NCBI GenBank assembly: GCA_037501455.1 | Contig: CM074862.1 | Span: 56,513,501-56,577,500 of the forward strand | DNA length: 64,000 nt | Reading direction: 5' to 3' | Source: Lantana camara | Lineage: Eukaryota; Streptophyta; Magnoliopsida; Lamiales; Verbenaceae | Shown here: positions 35,418 to 46,222 of the stretch, piece after piece | How the letters are laid out: every line of letters begins with the position of its first letter | Position numbering within the stretch: position 1 is the first letter of the stretch | The notes under the pieces: generated by a model | Seen by the model: only the letters and a program-made list of their open reading frames with translations | The model's database searches: none | What the model was told of the DNA's origin: nothing | Translations under genes and position numbers: made by a program

Positions 35418-35804
35418 GCATATTGAATCATGATTTGTTAAAGTTACAGAGAATGCATGAGTTGTATTAAGTATTAATATTATCATGAATTCAAGATAAA
35501 CTTGCAGGAATAGAGAGAATCTGGAATTGATGTTTTATGATTTTGTTGAATTTCGGGATTAGGTATCTATGCTGTTTGAACCCGTTGCTCTTTGCTTATC
35601 TTGTTAGTTATGCATGTATTCTGCTTCCGCGTTGGTAATATTTCAGTTTTATTGTCTCTTTGGTTGCGAAAGTTAGCTCCCGCCTAGCTTAGCGAGTGTG
35701 TATGTCCCCGTTCGCCGTGATTTAGCTCGGGTATGGATTGTCCATTTCATATTCGGGTCGGGTCTCGGTGCGGGGGATGTGGTACCTTGCGCTCGGGTGC
35801 TACA
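35418..35804 (+). repeat. Element C 3' LTR, tail after a deletion
   Basis: The LTR resumes after the Athila-like element. From about 35670 it matches the 5' LTR tail of C (15363-15471) and ends GTGCTACA at 35804. The end of the copia LTR, its duplication and several hundred bases of the LTR of C are missing at the 35417/35418 junction. Confidence 0.8.
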
Positions 35805-36315
35805 TGTATAGCTCCTGCTCACTCAGTCTTCTAGAGACTGACCCCTCTTTCTCACTTCTCAGTTTCTTGCAGGTGTTGCTAGGCGGAGGCCAAGTTTTAA
35901 TTCTTTTATCGAGTCACTTGTACACTCGAGTCACATCTTATATTGTTATGTTCTAATTGTAATTCCTTTGTGTATTAGGGCCGGTGTGCCAATTATGAAT
36001 TATTATTGATTTTATTCGGGACAGGTTGCATGTTTAATTGAACCCGTGGATAGGATGCATGTTGAATTTTAATTATCTTATGATAATGTTATATGCTTGG
36101 AACTATTATTGAAACTTACGCATGGTATTATTGCTTCCGCACCATGTGTTGGCATTATGATTTAATTGGAACAAGTTTAGATTCCGCCTAGCTAGGATGT
36201 CTTTTATTTGATCGCCTGTTCGCTATGAGTCCGGTTCATGCTTGAATTATCCATTTCACGTGTGAACTAGACTTGCAATGCGGGGGATGTGGAGCCTATC
36301 GTTTGGAGCGCTACA
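35805..36315 (+). repeat. Element D LTR end (oldest layer of left nest)
   Basis: The end of another Ty3-type LTR: HP2 hairpin with arms CAGTCT/AGACTG and loop TCTAG (35824-35840), a CTTGCAGGTGTTGCTAGGCGG stretch, then GGGGGATGTGGAGCC and the terminus CTACA at 36315. Unrelated gene-flank sequence follows directly. Its 5' portion lies left of the window, beyond elements A-C. Confidence 0.75.
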
Positions 36316-36695
36316 GTAAAAATATTCCAAACCGATGCGGAATTATTTCAAACTACTCCAAAAAATAATAATAAATAAATAATATTGCCCAATCCTTAAA
36401 TTCCTAAATCAACCCAAGCTGGAAGGCCAAATCCGTCATTTCACTCTTCTTCCCACACTCTACCCCACAAGTGTTGCCTGCGGACGCACCAATTCGTGTA
36501 AATTCCCAATCTAAAGCCGCCACGTCAGATAAATGACCGCCAAGAATGATGTGTCGGATTCTCATTGGTGTGTAATTTCGAAGATTTCCACGTCGGATCA
36601 AGTCCTACAATGAAATTCAGCAGAAAGTCGCTCCTTTATAATCGCCTCTCTCACTCTGCTGTTTAGTCAGCCACTTGAAAAGAAAAGACGCAGCT
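36316..36695 (+). promoter_or_regulatory. Calreticulin promoter and 5' UTR
   Basis: 380 bp between the D terminus and the calreticulin ATG. It contains ATTGG/CCAAT boxes, two CCACGTC motifs (36520 and 36588), a TATA box TTTATAAT (36635-36642) and a pyrimidine-rich CTCTCTCACTCT stretch near the expected transcription start (about 36665). The 5' UTR is therefore probably only 30-40 nt. The promoter is short because LTR sequence begins at -380. Confidence 0.75.
36506..36524 (+). promoter_or_regulatory. ER-stress response element (ERSE-I)
   Basis: CCAAT (36506-36510), nine bases, CCACG (36520-36524): an exact match to CCAAT-N9-CCACG, the element bound by ER-stress bZIP factors with NF-Y. It lies about 130 bp upstream of the TATA box, as expected for an unfolded-protein-response gene. 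Confidence 0.8.
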
Positions 36696-39600
36696 ATGAC
36701 GATAGTTCAGAGAAGATTGCAGATCATGAATCTTGATTTTCTTCCTCTAGCTATTACTCTCTCTCTCCTCCTCGCCATTGCCTCTGCCACGGTTATCTTC
36801 GAGGAGCGCTTCGATGGTAATTTTTTGCTCACTCGTTAATTAGCTCAGTTTTGCTGTCATATTAAATATTTTAGGTGTGATTCTTTATTTTGGTGTTTGA
36901 ACTCTGTTTTTTGTGTCGATCTGGTTGTTTGTGCTTAGAGGAGTGTAATTTAGAGTTAATCTGCTCCTTATTGTGTCTAATTACCATGGATCTGATTGTA
37001 AATTTTGTTTTCCCTGGTTCGTGTTCCTGTGCCCGTCAATGGGCGAGGTTTCGATTTAGAAATCGGTGAATTAAGTTGATACATGAACTGTGACGGAAGT
37101 ATGCTGATTTACCCAACTCTGCAATGATTTTGTACTGATTAATTCTTTGCGGTATGGTCAATCTTAAGTTCTTATTCATTTCTCAGGGTGGATTTTGATT
37201 GTGGAACGAGTAAGGTAATGTATTTATGGCTAATGCTTTAGAAATTCCCTAGTTAGTTCGGAAATATAAAAAACCTTTGATTCCCAATGACCGGAAGCCA
37301 TTATTGTGTAGTGTAATGGACAATGTGCATTCCTTTTCACAACACCCTGCTGTGGTGTGTCTCTTTACAGTGTTGCTGTCCTGGAACCAGTGGAACAGCG
37401 AGTTTAATATGAACTTGTTGAGTTTAGAAAGATTGGTGGGTTAGTTGATTGTATGGGTTGGGAAGCCATACTGATGTTTGTTTTATTGCAAACTTAAAGC
37501 TGTACTTTTATTTGAATTGAAGTAGGTCAATGACGTTCCATACACATTGTTCCGTTTGAACTTTAGATTTACTCTGCTAAAAATGTAGATGGATGGGAGA
37601 GTCGGTGGGTCAAATCAGACTGGAAGAAAGACGAAAACATGGCTGGAGAGTGGAATTACACTTCTGGCAAATGGCACGGAGACGCTAATGACAAAGGTAA
37701 TGAGCCAAAAGTTTGGGCAATTATTCACAGTTTATATGTTAAATTAATTACAGTGTTAAAAGTATTATTTTTCTGTCTTTCTGCAGGTATCCAGACCAGT
37801 GAAGACTATAGGTTTTATGCCATTTCTGCTGAATTCCCTGAATTCAGCAACAAGGACAAGACCTTAGTCTTCCAGTTTTCTGTCAAGCATGAGCAGAAGC
37901 TTGACTGTGGTGGTGGATACATGAAGTTGCTCAGTGGTGAAGTTTACCAAAAAAATTTCGGTGGTGACACTCCATACAGGTTATGCATCATTTGATCATT
38001 CTCGTCCTCTTATTTAGGTCTTTACCTGACTCAATTGCTGATTGGTTGTTTTGTATGGTTGACTGTAGTATCATGTTTGGACCAGACATCTGTGGCTACA
38101 GCACCAAAAAGGTTCACGCCATTCTCACTTACAATGGGACAAACCACTTGATCAAGAAGGAAGTTCCATGTGAAACTGATCAACTTACTCATGTGTACAC
38201 TTTTATCCTCCACCCCGATGCTACTTACAGCATTCTCATCGACAATGAGGAGAAGCAGAAGGGCAGCTTGTACTCTGACTGGGATATTTTGCCTCCAAAG
38301 AAAATCAAGGACCCTGAGTCCAAGAAGGTGTGTTTTGTGTATTCATACATCCTAAATTAGTTTCAGTTGTGCTTTATATTCTTATACTTCTCGCTGGTCT
38401 CAATGACAGCCTGAAGATTGGGATGACAAGGAATACATTCCTGACCCTGAAGACAAGAAACCAGAGGTAATTACCTTTCTAATTTTTCATATAGCTTGGT
38501 GATATTTGATGAAGAAATATATGCTTAAATCCTTGTATGTACTTGATAAGAAATTCAATTATTTATTTTTCGACAGGGTTATGATGACATTCCGAAAGAG
38601 ATTCCAGATCCTGATGCCAAAAAGGTAAGAAAATCAAAACTTCAAATGTTGGCTCCTGTACCAAAGGCTAGAAACTGATGTTTCTTTTGTGAAATGCCAT
38701 TTTTTTGCAGCCCGAAGATTGGGATGATGAAGAGGATGGTGAGTGGACTGCACCAACCATTCCCAACCCCGTGTACAAGGGACCATGGAAGCCAAAGGTT
38801 TGTTGGAATTTCTCTGTAGGGCTGTTCTTACTTTTTGCTAGATAGATGGCATAATATAACCGGCGCCTTTTCTATTAACAGAAACTTAAGAACCCTAACT
38901 ACAAGGGCAAGTGGAAGGCACCGATGATTGATAACCCAGGTGTTTTTGCCAACCTTTTCATTTGACTTTACTATCATGGCTTTTGTGGTTTATTTTTCAC
39001 TAATTTTGTTCCTGACATGGTTGCAGACTTCAAGGATGACCCTGATCTATATGTTTTCCCCAAGTTGAAGTATGTTGGCATTGAGTTGTGGCAAGTAAGG
39101 GGTCTTTTTTTTTCTTTTCTCTTTTAAATTTCAGTGTGTATATGTATATCAGTTTCTCAGATGTGCTGCTATGTGAATCTTTAGGTGAAATCTGGAACCT
39201 TGTTTGACAATGTCTTGGTGTCTGATGACCCTGAGTATGCAAAGAAGCTAGCTGAAGAAACATGGGCCAAGCATAAGGATGTATGTGACATGTTTTTAAA
39301 CCTGTTTTTTCTAATGCTGTACACTTTATCGAAATCCCATTTTTCCTATGAGAGAAAACTGTTCATTTACGAGTCAAATGGAATTTGATAATAATCCAGG
39401 CTGAAAAGGCTGCTTTTGATGAGGAAGAGAAGAAGAGGGAAGCAGAGGTAATATTTCATATCTTGGGATAAATTTTCTGGCGATTATACCATCATATGCT
39501 TATTTATTTCATTTCTCATAGTCTTGACCTCTTTGTTCAGGAATCGAAGGATGATCCAGCTGATTCTGATGTAAGCACTAAATTGCAATATTTTTGTTTT

Positions 39601-39872
39601 GAAAAACTACATTTTCTGGATATTTTCCTTTTTATATGTGGTCCTTATGAGGAGCTGATTTCTTCTACAGGCCGAGGACGGGGATGATGATGCCGATGCT
39701 GATGCCGATGATGCTGATGACAACTCCAAAACAGACTCAAAAGAAGAAGACTCAGACGCCAGTGAAGCTCACGTAAGAGATTTTAACATTGCTCTACATT
39801 CTACATTGCTTTTATCCATATCACTACTCTTAACACTTGGTTTGGTTGGAATTCTTGCAGGATGAATTGTAG
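36696..39872 (+). CDS. CRT: Calreticulin (CRT1/2 type), 14 exons
   Basis: ER-lumen lectin chaperone and calcium store. Exons by GT-AG rule: 36696-36816, 37589-37696, 37787-37979, 38069-38327, 38410-38466, 38577-38624, 38711-38797, 38882-38939, 39027-39094, 39185-39280, 39400-39447, 39541-39570, 39671-39772, 39861-39872. They total 1287 nt, in frame, 428 residues. A hydrophobic signal peptide covers roughly residues 1-31; a second ATG at codon 11 could also start it. The N-domain has both family signatures, [16 protein letters not shown] (110-125) and IMFGPDICG (143-151), with Cys117 and Cys150 placed for the conserved disulfide. The P-domain has three KIKDPxxKKPEDWDD-like repeats, then three GxWxxPxIxNPxY-like repeats. 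The C-domain is acidic (Asp/Glu runs) and ends in HDEL, which an intron splits H/DEL. N-glycosylation sequons lie at N63 and N164. The acidic tail separates it from CRT3. No lesion seen; likely functional. Confidence 0.96.
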
Positions 39873-40041
39873 GGGTTGTGCTTGAATGTGTTTTAATATC
39901 TCCCTGACATTGAACCATCAAGATTGAGTTCTCTTGAGCAGTTAATTTCCCCCAAATTTTCACTTATATTTTATTTTTTAGCTGTAACTCTTTCTCTAAG
40001 AAAAAGAAACAGTTGGAAAGCTGCATGGAAGTATTGTAACT
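39873..40041 (+). other. Calreticulin 3' UTR region
   Basis: AT-rich sequence after the TAG. I see no exact AATAAA, and plant poly(A) signals are loose, so the cleavage site cannot be placed. Confidence 0.5.
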
Positions 40042-40797
40042 GATTGCTTCAATGTCGTTTTGATTTCGTTATTAGAATTGAAAAGAGACTTAAAGTGCGG
40101 TTTACCGATTTGACATATGCTATTTATTGTTGGAGGAAAAGTTTTGAGTTGCTTTTATCGTAGGGTTATTTATATCTGACTATCCTACTATAAAGTTTAA
40201 TTATAACGTAATCCATATTTATCTAGAAATTATATTTTAATCCCTATAAATCTTGTTTGGTCTTAGGTTCCTTAACGGAATTTATAAAAGTACACTTATG
40301 CTCTTGAGGGTCGTACGAGTGTTATATTGAATATATGATCAAAATTATAATATCCCTAAAGTTTACAAAAGTTAACAAAAACGATCCCTATAAAATGTGA
40401 ATTTAACAACAAAGTAGGGGTATTTTTGGAATGACGTAACAGAACCCTAGGGACCACAAACGGTTCTCAAAGATTAGGGATTAAAATATAATTTTTTAAT
40501 ATAGATGGATTGTTTTGTAATTAGGCCTAATAACAGGGTAGTTAAATGTAATTATTTCTAATATTTAATCCCAAATATACCGTATTTCTACAGCTAAAAT
40601 GCGATAATGATTTTTACTATATAATGATTTGATTGCTTCAATTCAATGTCGTTTTGATTTCGTTATTAGAACCAAAAAGAGACTTAATGCGGTTTACCTT
40701 TCTATTTTACAACTTCAAAAATCCAATTTGACATATGCTATTTATTGTTGGAAGGAAAGTTTGAGTTGCTTTTGTCCTAATATTTAATCTCAAATAT
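40042..40797. repeat. Local direct duplication in the calreticulin 3' flank
   Basis: A segment beginning GATTGCTTCAAT occurs at 40042-40158 (continuing at 40557-40580 after an insertion) and again at 40631-40797. Shared phrases are GTCGTTTTGATTTCGTTATT, GACATATGCTATTTATTG and GAGTTGCTTTT. The copies differ by small indels, including about 40 bp present only in copy 2. Confidence 0.75.
40159..40556. mobile_element. MITE-like element with long imperfect terminal inverted repeats
   Basis: About 400 bp whose two ends are imperfect inverted repeats of roughly 100 bp. ATTATATTTTAATCCCTA on the left matches the complement of TAGGGATTAAAATATAAT on the right, with weaker matches outward. It has no coding capacity. 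Copy 2 of the surrounding duplication lacks it, giving an empty site. Long terminal repeats suggest a Mutator-like origin; I could not define a target duplication. Confidence 0.6.
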
Positions 40798-41121
40798 ATT
40801 AAAATTTATAGAGAACTTAATTATAGATTTACATAGCAGAATTAAATTACGATCGAAATACCATTGTTCTTAATTTTGTTGATTCAGAGACTGATATAGC
40901 CGAGAGAATCCGATCGCAAGACCACGAAGAAGTTCCTCAATGGCTTCAGATATGGTTTACCTTAGGGATTTTTCTGTTCTTCAGATACGGTTTTCTGCTA
41001 AGGGACCTTAGGGGTTTTTTTATTCTTTATATATAAGTAACTCAATCAGTACGTCATTATCTTTTAGTAGTTTTTAATGCCACTGATAAGCTCTAGAATT
41101 GTGGGAGTTAATGGTAGGTGA
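40798..41121. other. Intergenic sequence, nothing recognised
   Basis: AT-rich low-copy-looking DNA between the duplication and the first LTR of the right nest. No convincing ORF, RNA gene or repeat was seen. Confidence 0.6.
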
Positions 41122-41796
41122 TGTAGCACCCCGAGCGTAGGGCACCACATCCCCTGCACTAGAGTCCGACACGTGTAACGAAATGGAAAATTCATACACA
41201 CCCAAACAACAGCGAACGAGAGATAAACAAAATCACCCCTACGATAGGCGGTCTAGACCCTCAAATAGAGTGTGCAACAATAAACAAAACAAGTACGGAA
41301 GCAATTCAACGAAACATAAACATATCATCATCACATATACATATCCTCCATATGAACCATGCACATAATTGCCCCTCACGGGCCAACAGAATCGAATCAT
41401 AAACTTATAAGATCAAACTAATACAAGTATCAACAGTACAAAAGTAAATCAAATTACGTATGAAATGCAGACTCGAGCTAAACTATTAGAAGACTCAAAG
41501 GAAAAAGACTTGCCGCCTAGCTTGAACCCGAAGACAAGTACTTGCAATCAAAGACAAGGGGGAAAAAGAATACAATGAGGAGGGGTCAGTCCTAACGACT
41601 GGTGAGGGGCTAACACACGCACCCATATATATACATAAGAGCAGAGCATTTAACAAATCCGAAAGTTCTTGAATCGGGGCATCGGTTTTGCAATCAAAAT
41701 CATTTTCCCATTTTAGGGCCAAAGGTCAAAACAACCAATTTTAGTAATTGAGTAACACGTGGCACCTTGCAACCGTAAGGAAACCAAGAGGTGGTC
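41122..41796 (-). repeat. Element E LTR end (oldest layer of right nest)
   Basis: The terminal 675 bp of a minus-strand Ty3-type LTR, starting TGTAGCACCCC in plus coordinates. It has an HP2 hairpin on the minus strand with arms CAGUC/GACUG and loop GUUAG (41587-41601). It is cut at 41797 by element F. Confidence 0.75.
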
Positions 41797-42631
41797 TGTA
41801 ACGCCCCGGTTTTTCCATTTATGCATCATGTGATTTCATATACATTTCATAATATTATATGCGTTATATTTTCATACATTTATATGTATTGTCATTAATG
41901 TGAATCGTATGAACTAATTGGTATATGTGATCTAATTGCACTATATGGCCTTAATTGATCCTTTATGTAAATTTGTATACTTAATTGCATAACATGAATT
42001 GGATTTAATTGACTTGTTGGTTAAAGATGATACTTGCTTGCATTAATTCAAATATTGGAAGGACTTATGGGTAAAATGTGGGGAATCACACACTTTCATG
42101 CAAGACTTTGGTGTATATCTTGTATCATCTCATTTCTTCCATCACATTCCATTTCATTCAAGAGAATAAAATCTCACACACACTAAATACCGGTAATTAC
42201 ACCAAGGAAGAGAAGGAAAGATTTCATCAAAATTCAAGCTATACTTTAAGGAATTTTAGAGCTAAGATCATCATCATCATCATCATATCTTCATTTCATC
42301 ATTTCTTTCTTTGATTCAAGGTATAACTTGGAGAATTTATGGATTTCTTGAATTTGTGTTTGAGTAGGGTTATGAATTGAATGATGGATTCTTGCATGTT
42401 TGGAGCTAGAAGCATGTTTAGGATTAAAAGAAGGGAAGCTTGTATGAAAATATGAAATTTTATGGAGATTAGAAGCATGTATATATATAGGGTTTTGGAG
42501 ATGAATTCTTAATGAGTTGATGCATGTTTCATGGTTTAATTGTTGTATAAGTGTAGTATAATGTGTATATGTTGTGTTTGATCATTTATTATGGATTGAA
42601 TTGGGTTTTATTGGTTGGTTTGGGGTGTTTG
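41797..42631 (+). repeat. Element F LTR, first part
   Basis: It starts TGTAACGCCCCGG. The splice donor TTCAAG/GTATAAC is at 42320/42321. It is cut by element G at a GTTTG target and continues at 48976-49037. Confidence 0.8.
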
Positions 42632-43422
42632 TGTAACGCCCCAATTTTCAATTATGCAATAAGTGAATTAATTTCTAAATATGACTTAATTGTTTAATTG
42701 CATAATTGTCCTTAAGTGGTCATTTTATTAATTTGAGGACCTAATTGCATGGAATAGTTATGGACTTAATTGATCAATTTCCATGGGATTGAACTTGATT
42801 ACATAACTTACATAGTGGAGGGATTAAATTGCAATTTTTGCCTAGTCTTATAATATCTAGCATATTACTTCCATGAGCTCATTTCATGTTATCACTACAC
42901 TCCTTGCTTCCTTTCTTGTACCGATTCATAAACCCTACCAAGAGGAAGAGGATTTCATCATTTTGAAGCTTGGATTCAAGGGTAAATTGCATGCATTGAA
43001 GCATCATCATCATCATCACAACATCACCTCTTCTCCTCCTTTTCATTCATTCAAGGTATGAGCTTCTAGTTGGGGAAATTCATGATCATATATGAGAGCT
43101 AGGGTTGTGTGTTGAGCTTGGCAATTTATGTTTGAGTTGTGGAAAGCATGATTACATGATTCTAGCTTGGATTTGATGCATATATTGTGAAGGTTATATG
43201 CTTGGAGCATGAGTTCATATGTGGGTTCTAAAGTGTAAATACTTGATGATTTATGAGAGATATGAATGTTTATGTTAGATTTTATTGTATACTAAGCATG
43301 TATATATGTTATTTCATGTTTTAAATGCATTTTGGTGCTTGGAATTGGTGTTTTGTTGTTGTTGTTGTTGTTTTGGCCGAAACTCCCCTGTAACTGCTCT
43401 GTTTCTGCTGCTTCTGCATCTT

Positions 43423-43647
43423 GGGAACGGCCCTTCCCGTCCCAGTTCATTCTGGGAACGGCCGTTCCCACCCCCTCGCCAGCTGTCCCGCGAACCTGGG
43501 AACGGCCCTTCCCAGTTTTGGCCTGTGGCCGGAACGGCCGTTCCCAGCCCCAAAGTTTCCAAAATTATTACAGAAGCGCGGGATCGTTTCGGGGAGTCGG
43601 GAACGGCCCTTCCCACTTCTAGTTCAAACCCGGAACGGCCGTTCCCA
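43423..43647 (+). repeat. GGAACGGCC(G/C)TTCC palindrome array, element G 5' LTR
   Basis: Six units strictly alternate between GGAACGGCCCTTCC (central mismatch) and GGAACGGCCGTTCC (perfect), about 25-65 bp apart. The same array lies in the other LTR at 47355-47579, where one unit has lost a CpG. Confidence 0.85.
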
Positions 43648-44231
43648 TGCTCCAGTGGGGTTTTTGTATTTTCTGCATAGAATGTGACTTTCCAATTGGG
43701 TTTCTTAGGCCATAAATGATTGATACGTGTTATTATATGCTTGTTTTATGCTTAAATATGATCGTGACATTTAGTAATTGTGCATCCTCGTTATTGCACG
43801 TCATGTTACGCCGTTCGTCCTAATTGGTACATTTTGAGTCGTGTCTTATGTACACTTGTCTTTGTTGCACAGACCAGCACACCAGTGACGTGGAGTGGGC
43901 TTCTTAGGCCGTGTCTTTCTCTTTATTTTGTCGGTACAGGTGAGGTTTAATTTCTAGATACATAGAACCATTACAACCCTTACGTGAACTTTAGGCCAAA
44001 AGGTATCTATATATCTATAGTTTTCTAAACTCTATTGATTTTCAACTGATTTAAGGAAGTGTACTGTATTGATTGATCGTGTTGAATTGTATTGTATTGA
44101 TTGACCGTGTTTTGGGCGAGTATATTATACCGTGCACTGTGGGCCCGAGAGTTAGTGTTTGAGCCAACCGGGAAAGCATGGGCTGACGGGTAACTCTTAC
44201 ACTCCTCTCTACCGTGGGGATGAACCCTGAA

Positions 44232-44252
44232 TCCACCAGGAGGTTTGGTGGA
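44232..44252 (+). other. GGAG-loop hairpin (HP1), element G 5' LTR
   Basis: Arms TCCACCA and TGGTGGA (seven perfect pairs), loop GGAGGTT. Same form at 48164-48184 in the 3' LTR. Confidence 0.65.
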
Positions 44253-44637
44253 GGAAGGAATCCCGTGCGTGGGAGTCATGTTCCCGACGTACACCGTGTT
44301 TCCCGTGGATGGATCGGGCCTTGCAAACCCACCATCATTGGAGGAAGAAGGAGTTATTGAAACTGCTACGTGTGCACTGTAATTGATTGCATGACCACTT
44401 AATTAATTAATGAAAAGTATCGTGATTGTACACTGTCGGAGTAAGGTTGGAGAATGCCCTCACTCGCCGGGCCACTGATTGATTGATTGATTGAAATGAT
44501 TGATTGTTAAATCTGATAATTGTAATCTCGGGCGAGCTTTGTATTATTATTGAACTTATATTATTTTCGTTTATAAAACCTTACCCGAGGTTATGATTTG
44601 CATGTTATCTGCACTTATATTTATTATGCCCCTCGCT

Positions 44638-44654
44638 CAGTCTTGTGGAGACTG
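44638..44654 (+). other. YAGUC-type hairpin (HP2), element G 5' LTR
   Basis: Arms CAGTCT and AGACTG around TGTGG, followed by ACACCTCACCTTTCAG. Repeated at 48570-48586. Confidence 0.55.
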
Positions 44655-45046
44655 ACACCTCACCTTTCAGTTTTGCAGGTTGTGTGCTAGGCGGGATTGG
44701 TGTTGAGTCAAGTCTTTCATTTTGGGTCTGACACGTGTCCATTCTACTTTGCATATATATTGTTATCTTCGGTTGTATATAATGTTATGTATTTGAGAGA
44801 TGGTAATGTATTGATAGGAGATTAGAAATGGTTTGCTTGTTAAAGACTTGATAGTAATGCATTTCAGTTTATTTTCTGTTATGATAATTGGTTTGGGGTT
44901 AGTCCCGCCTAGCTAGATAGCGTTTATTTTTCTTGTCACCCGTTCGCTATGGCTCAGTTCATGTATGGATTGACCGTTTCATATGTGGACTGAGCTATAG
45001 TGCGGGGGATGTGGCACCTTTGCGCTTCGGGGGTTACATCCTTTGG

Positions 45047-45062
45047 TGGTATCAGAGCCCGG
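45047..45062 (+). other. Element G primer-binding site (tRNA-Met type)
   Basis: TGGTATCAGAGCCCGG, eight bases after the LTR end. It would lie inside the putative leader intron 43056-45255. Confidence 0.92.
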
Positions 45063-45256
45063 TTGCAAAACCGGGTCTCTAGTGTCGTGTCGTGTCGAGT
45101 CTAGGTCGTGCGGCATAGGAATTAATTGTCAACTTGAGAGTCTTGTATTATTATTTGAAATTATTTGACCTATTTGAATTAATTGTGACCTGAGACTTAT
45201 TTGCAACCATTAGCATCCACTAATTCAACATGTATCCTTAGTGTCTTGAATACAGG

Positions 45257-46222
45257 ATGCATCGAGGTCGTCATCATCGTGATCGTTCTCAGGAACATCG
45301 ACCGCGTAGGCATCATCGTCGAGAGAGATCACCACCCCCTCCAGCTCAACCACAGGACTTCATGAATGCTGTGGTTGGCCTTATAGATCAGAGGATGAGA
45401 GAGCATGTTCCTCCCGCACCGCCTGCTCCACCGGTTCAATTAGAAGCACCTATCTCAACTATACTTCGGGAATTTCAGAATCAACACCCTCCTAAATTCT
45501 TCCATGGCAATGATACCGAGGCGGAAATGTGGTTAAAGGAAGTAGAGAGAATTTGGGAGCTTATACCATGTGAGTCTCGAGAGAAAGCTCGTTGCACCCT
45601 TATGTTGATCCAAGGAGAGGCTTATTCTTGGTGGGAAAGTACTAAGATAGTATTGGAGGCTGCCGAGGAGGAGATTAATTGGGAGGTCTTTACTCGAGAG
45701 TTTAGGAATAAGTTCATTCCTCCCTCAGCGCGTACTAGGAGATTGAAGGAGTTTACCGAGTTAAGGCAAGGAAGGATGTCAGTTTCGGAGTATATATCCG
45801 AGCATGAGAGGCTGTCTCGCTATGCACCTAATATAGCGAGTGATGACTTTCATAAAGCAATGCAATTTGTACAAGGACTTCGACCGGATATACAGGAGGC
45901 ATTAGAAGTGGTCAATACAAGCACGTGGGCCAAAGCTACTAGCAAAGCTTTGAAAGTTGAGGATGCCGTTAATGCTAGGAGTTCTACCTCACGAGCGGGA
46001 TCGATTCAGAAGACTCCACTTAAACCAGCTTTGTCACCACCTCCAGAAAAACCTCTCTGCACTTATTGTGGACGCGACACCCACACTTATGAGGGTTGTA
46101 GGAAGCGGTTGCGTCTATGTTTCCGTTGTGGGAGTGCTGAGCATCAGATAGATACATGTCCGGAGCGACGAGAACTATCCACCGGGGGTCAACGACCATT
46201 TAACAGGCAAGAACAACGGTGA
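45257..46222 (+). CDS. Element G Gag (capsid plus two zinc knuckles)
   Basis: Intact 321-residue Gag. The N-terminus is basic and histidine/arginine-rich (HRGRHHRDRSQEHRPRRHHR), then a proline-rich stretch (PPAPPAPP), the retrotransposon gag domain with NQHPPKFFHGND, IWELIPCES, GEAYSWWEST, FRNKFIPPSARTRR and FVQGLRPDI, and two CX2CX4HX4C knuckles (starting CTYC and CFRC) near residues 274-306. It stops 15 residues later, close to where homologous elements run on into protease. The ATG sits directly after a splice-acceptor sequence (ATACAG/G-ATG), as in elements A and I. It should form particles and bind RNA. No lesion seen. Confidence 0.93.
   Translation: MHRGRHHRDRSQEHRPRRHHRRERSPPPPAQPQDFMNAVVGLIDQRMREHVPPAPPAPPVQLEAPISTILREFQNQHPPKFFHGNDTEAEMWLKEVERIWELIPCESREKARCTLMLIQGEAYSWWESTKIVLEAAEEEINWEVFTREFRNKFIPPSARTRRLKEFTELRQGRMSVSEYISEHERLSRYAPNIASDDFHKAMQFVQGLRPDIQEALEVVNTSTWAKATSKALKVEDAVNARSSTSRAGSIQKTPLKPALSPPPEKPLCTYCGRDTHTYEGCRKRLRLCFRCGSAEHQIDTCPERRELSTGGQRPFNRQEQR

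Larger units (their letters stand above)
42632..45038 (+). repeat. Element G 5' LTR
   Basis: TG...CA ends. In order: a TATAATAT box near 42850, splice donor TTCAAG/GTATGAG (43055/43056), the GGAACGGCCGTTCC array (43423-43647), putative mini-exon 43873-43939 (67 nt), GGAG hairpin (44232-44252), HP2 (44638-44654), then the terminus GTTACA. Confidence 0.93.

Noticed and set aside
37983..38360. A 125-codon frame beginning [10 protein letters not shown] as a separate gene
   Set aside because: It is calreticulin exon 4 read through from the preceding intron; the splice site at 38069 gives the family signature IMFGPDICG.
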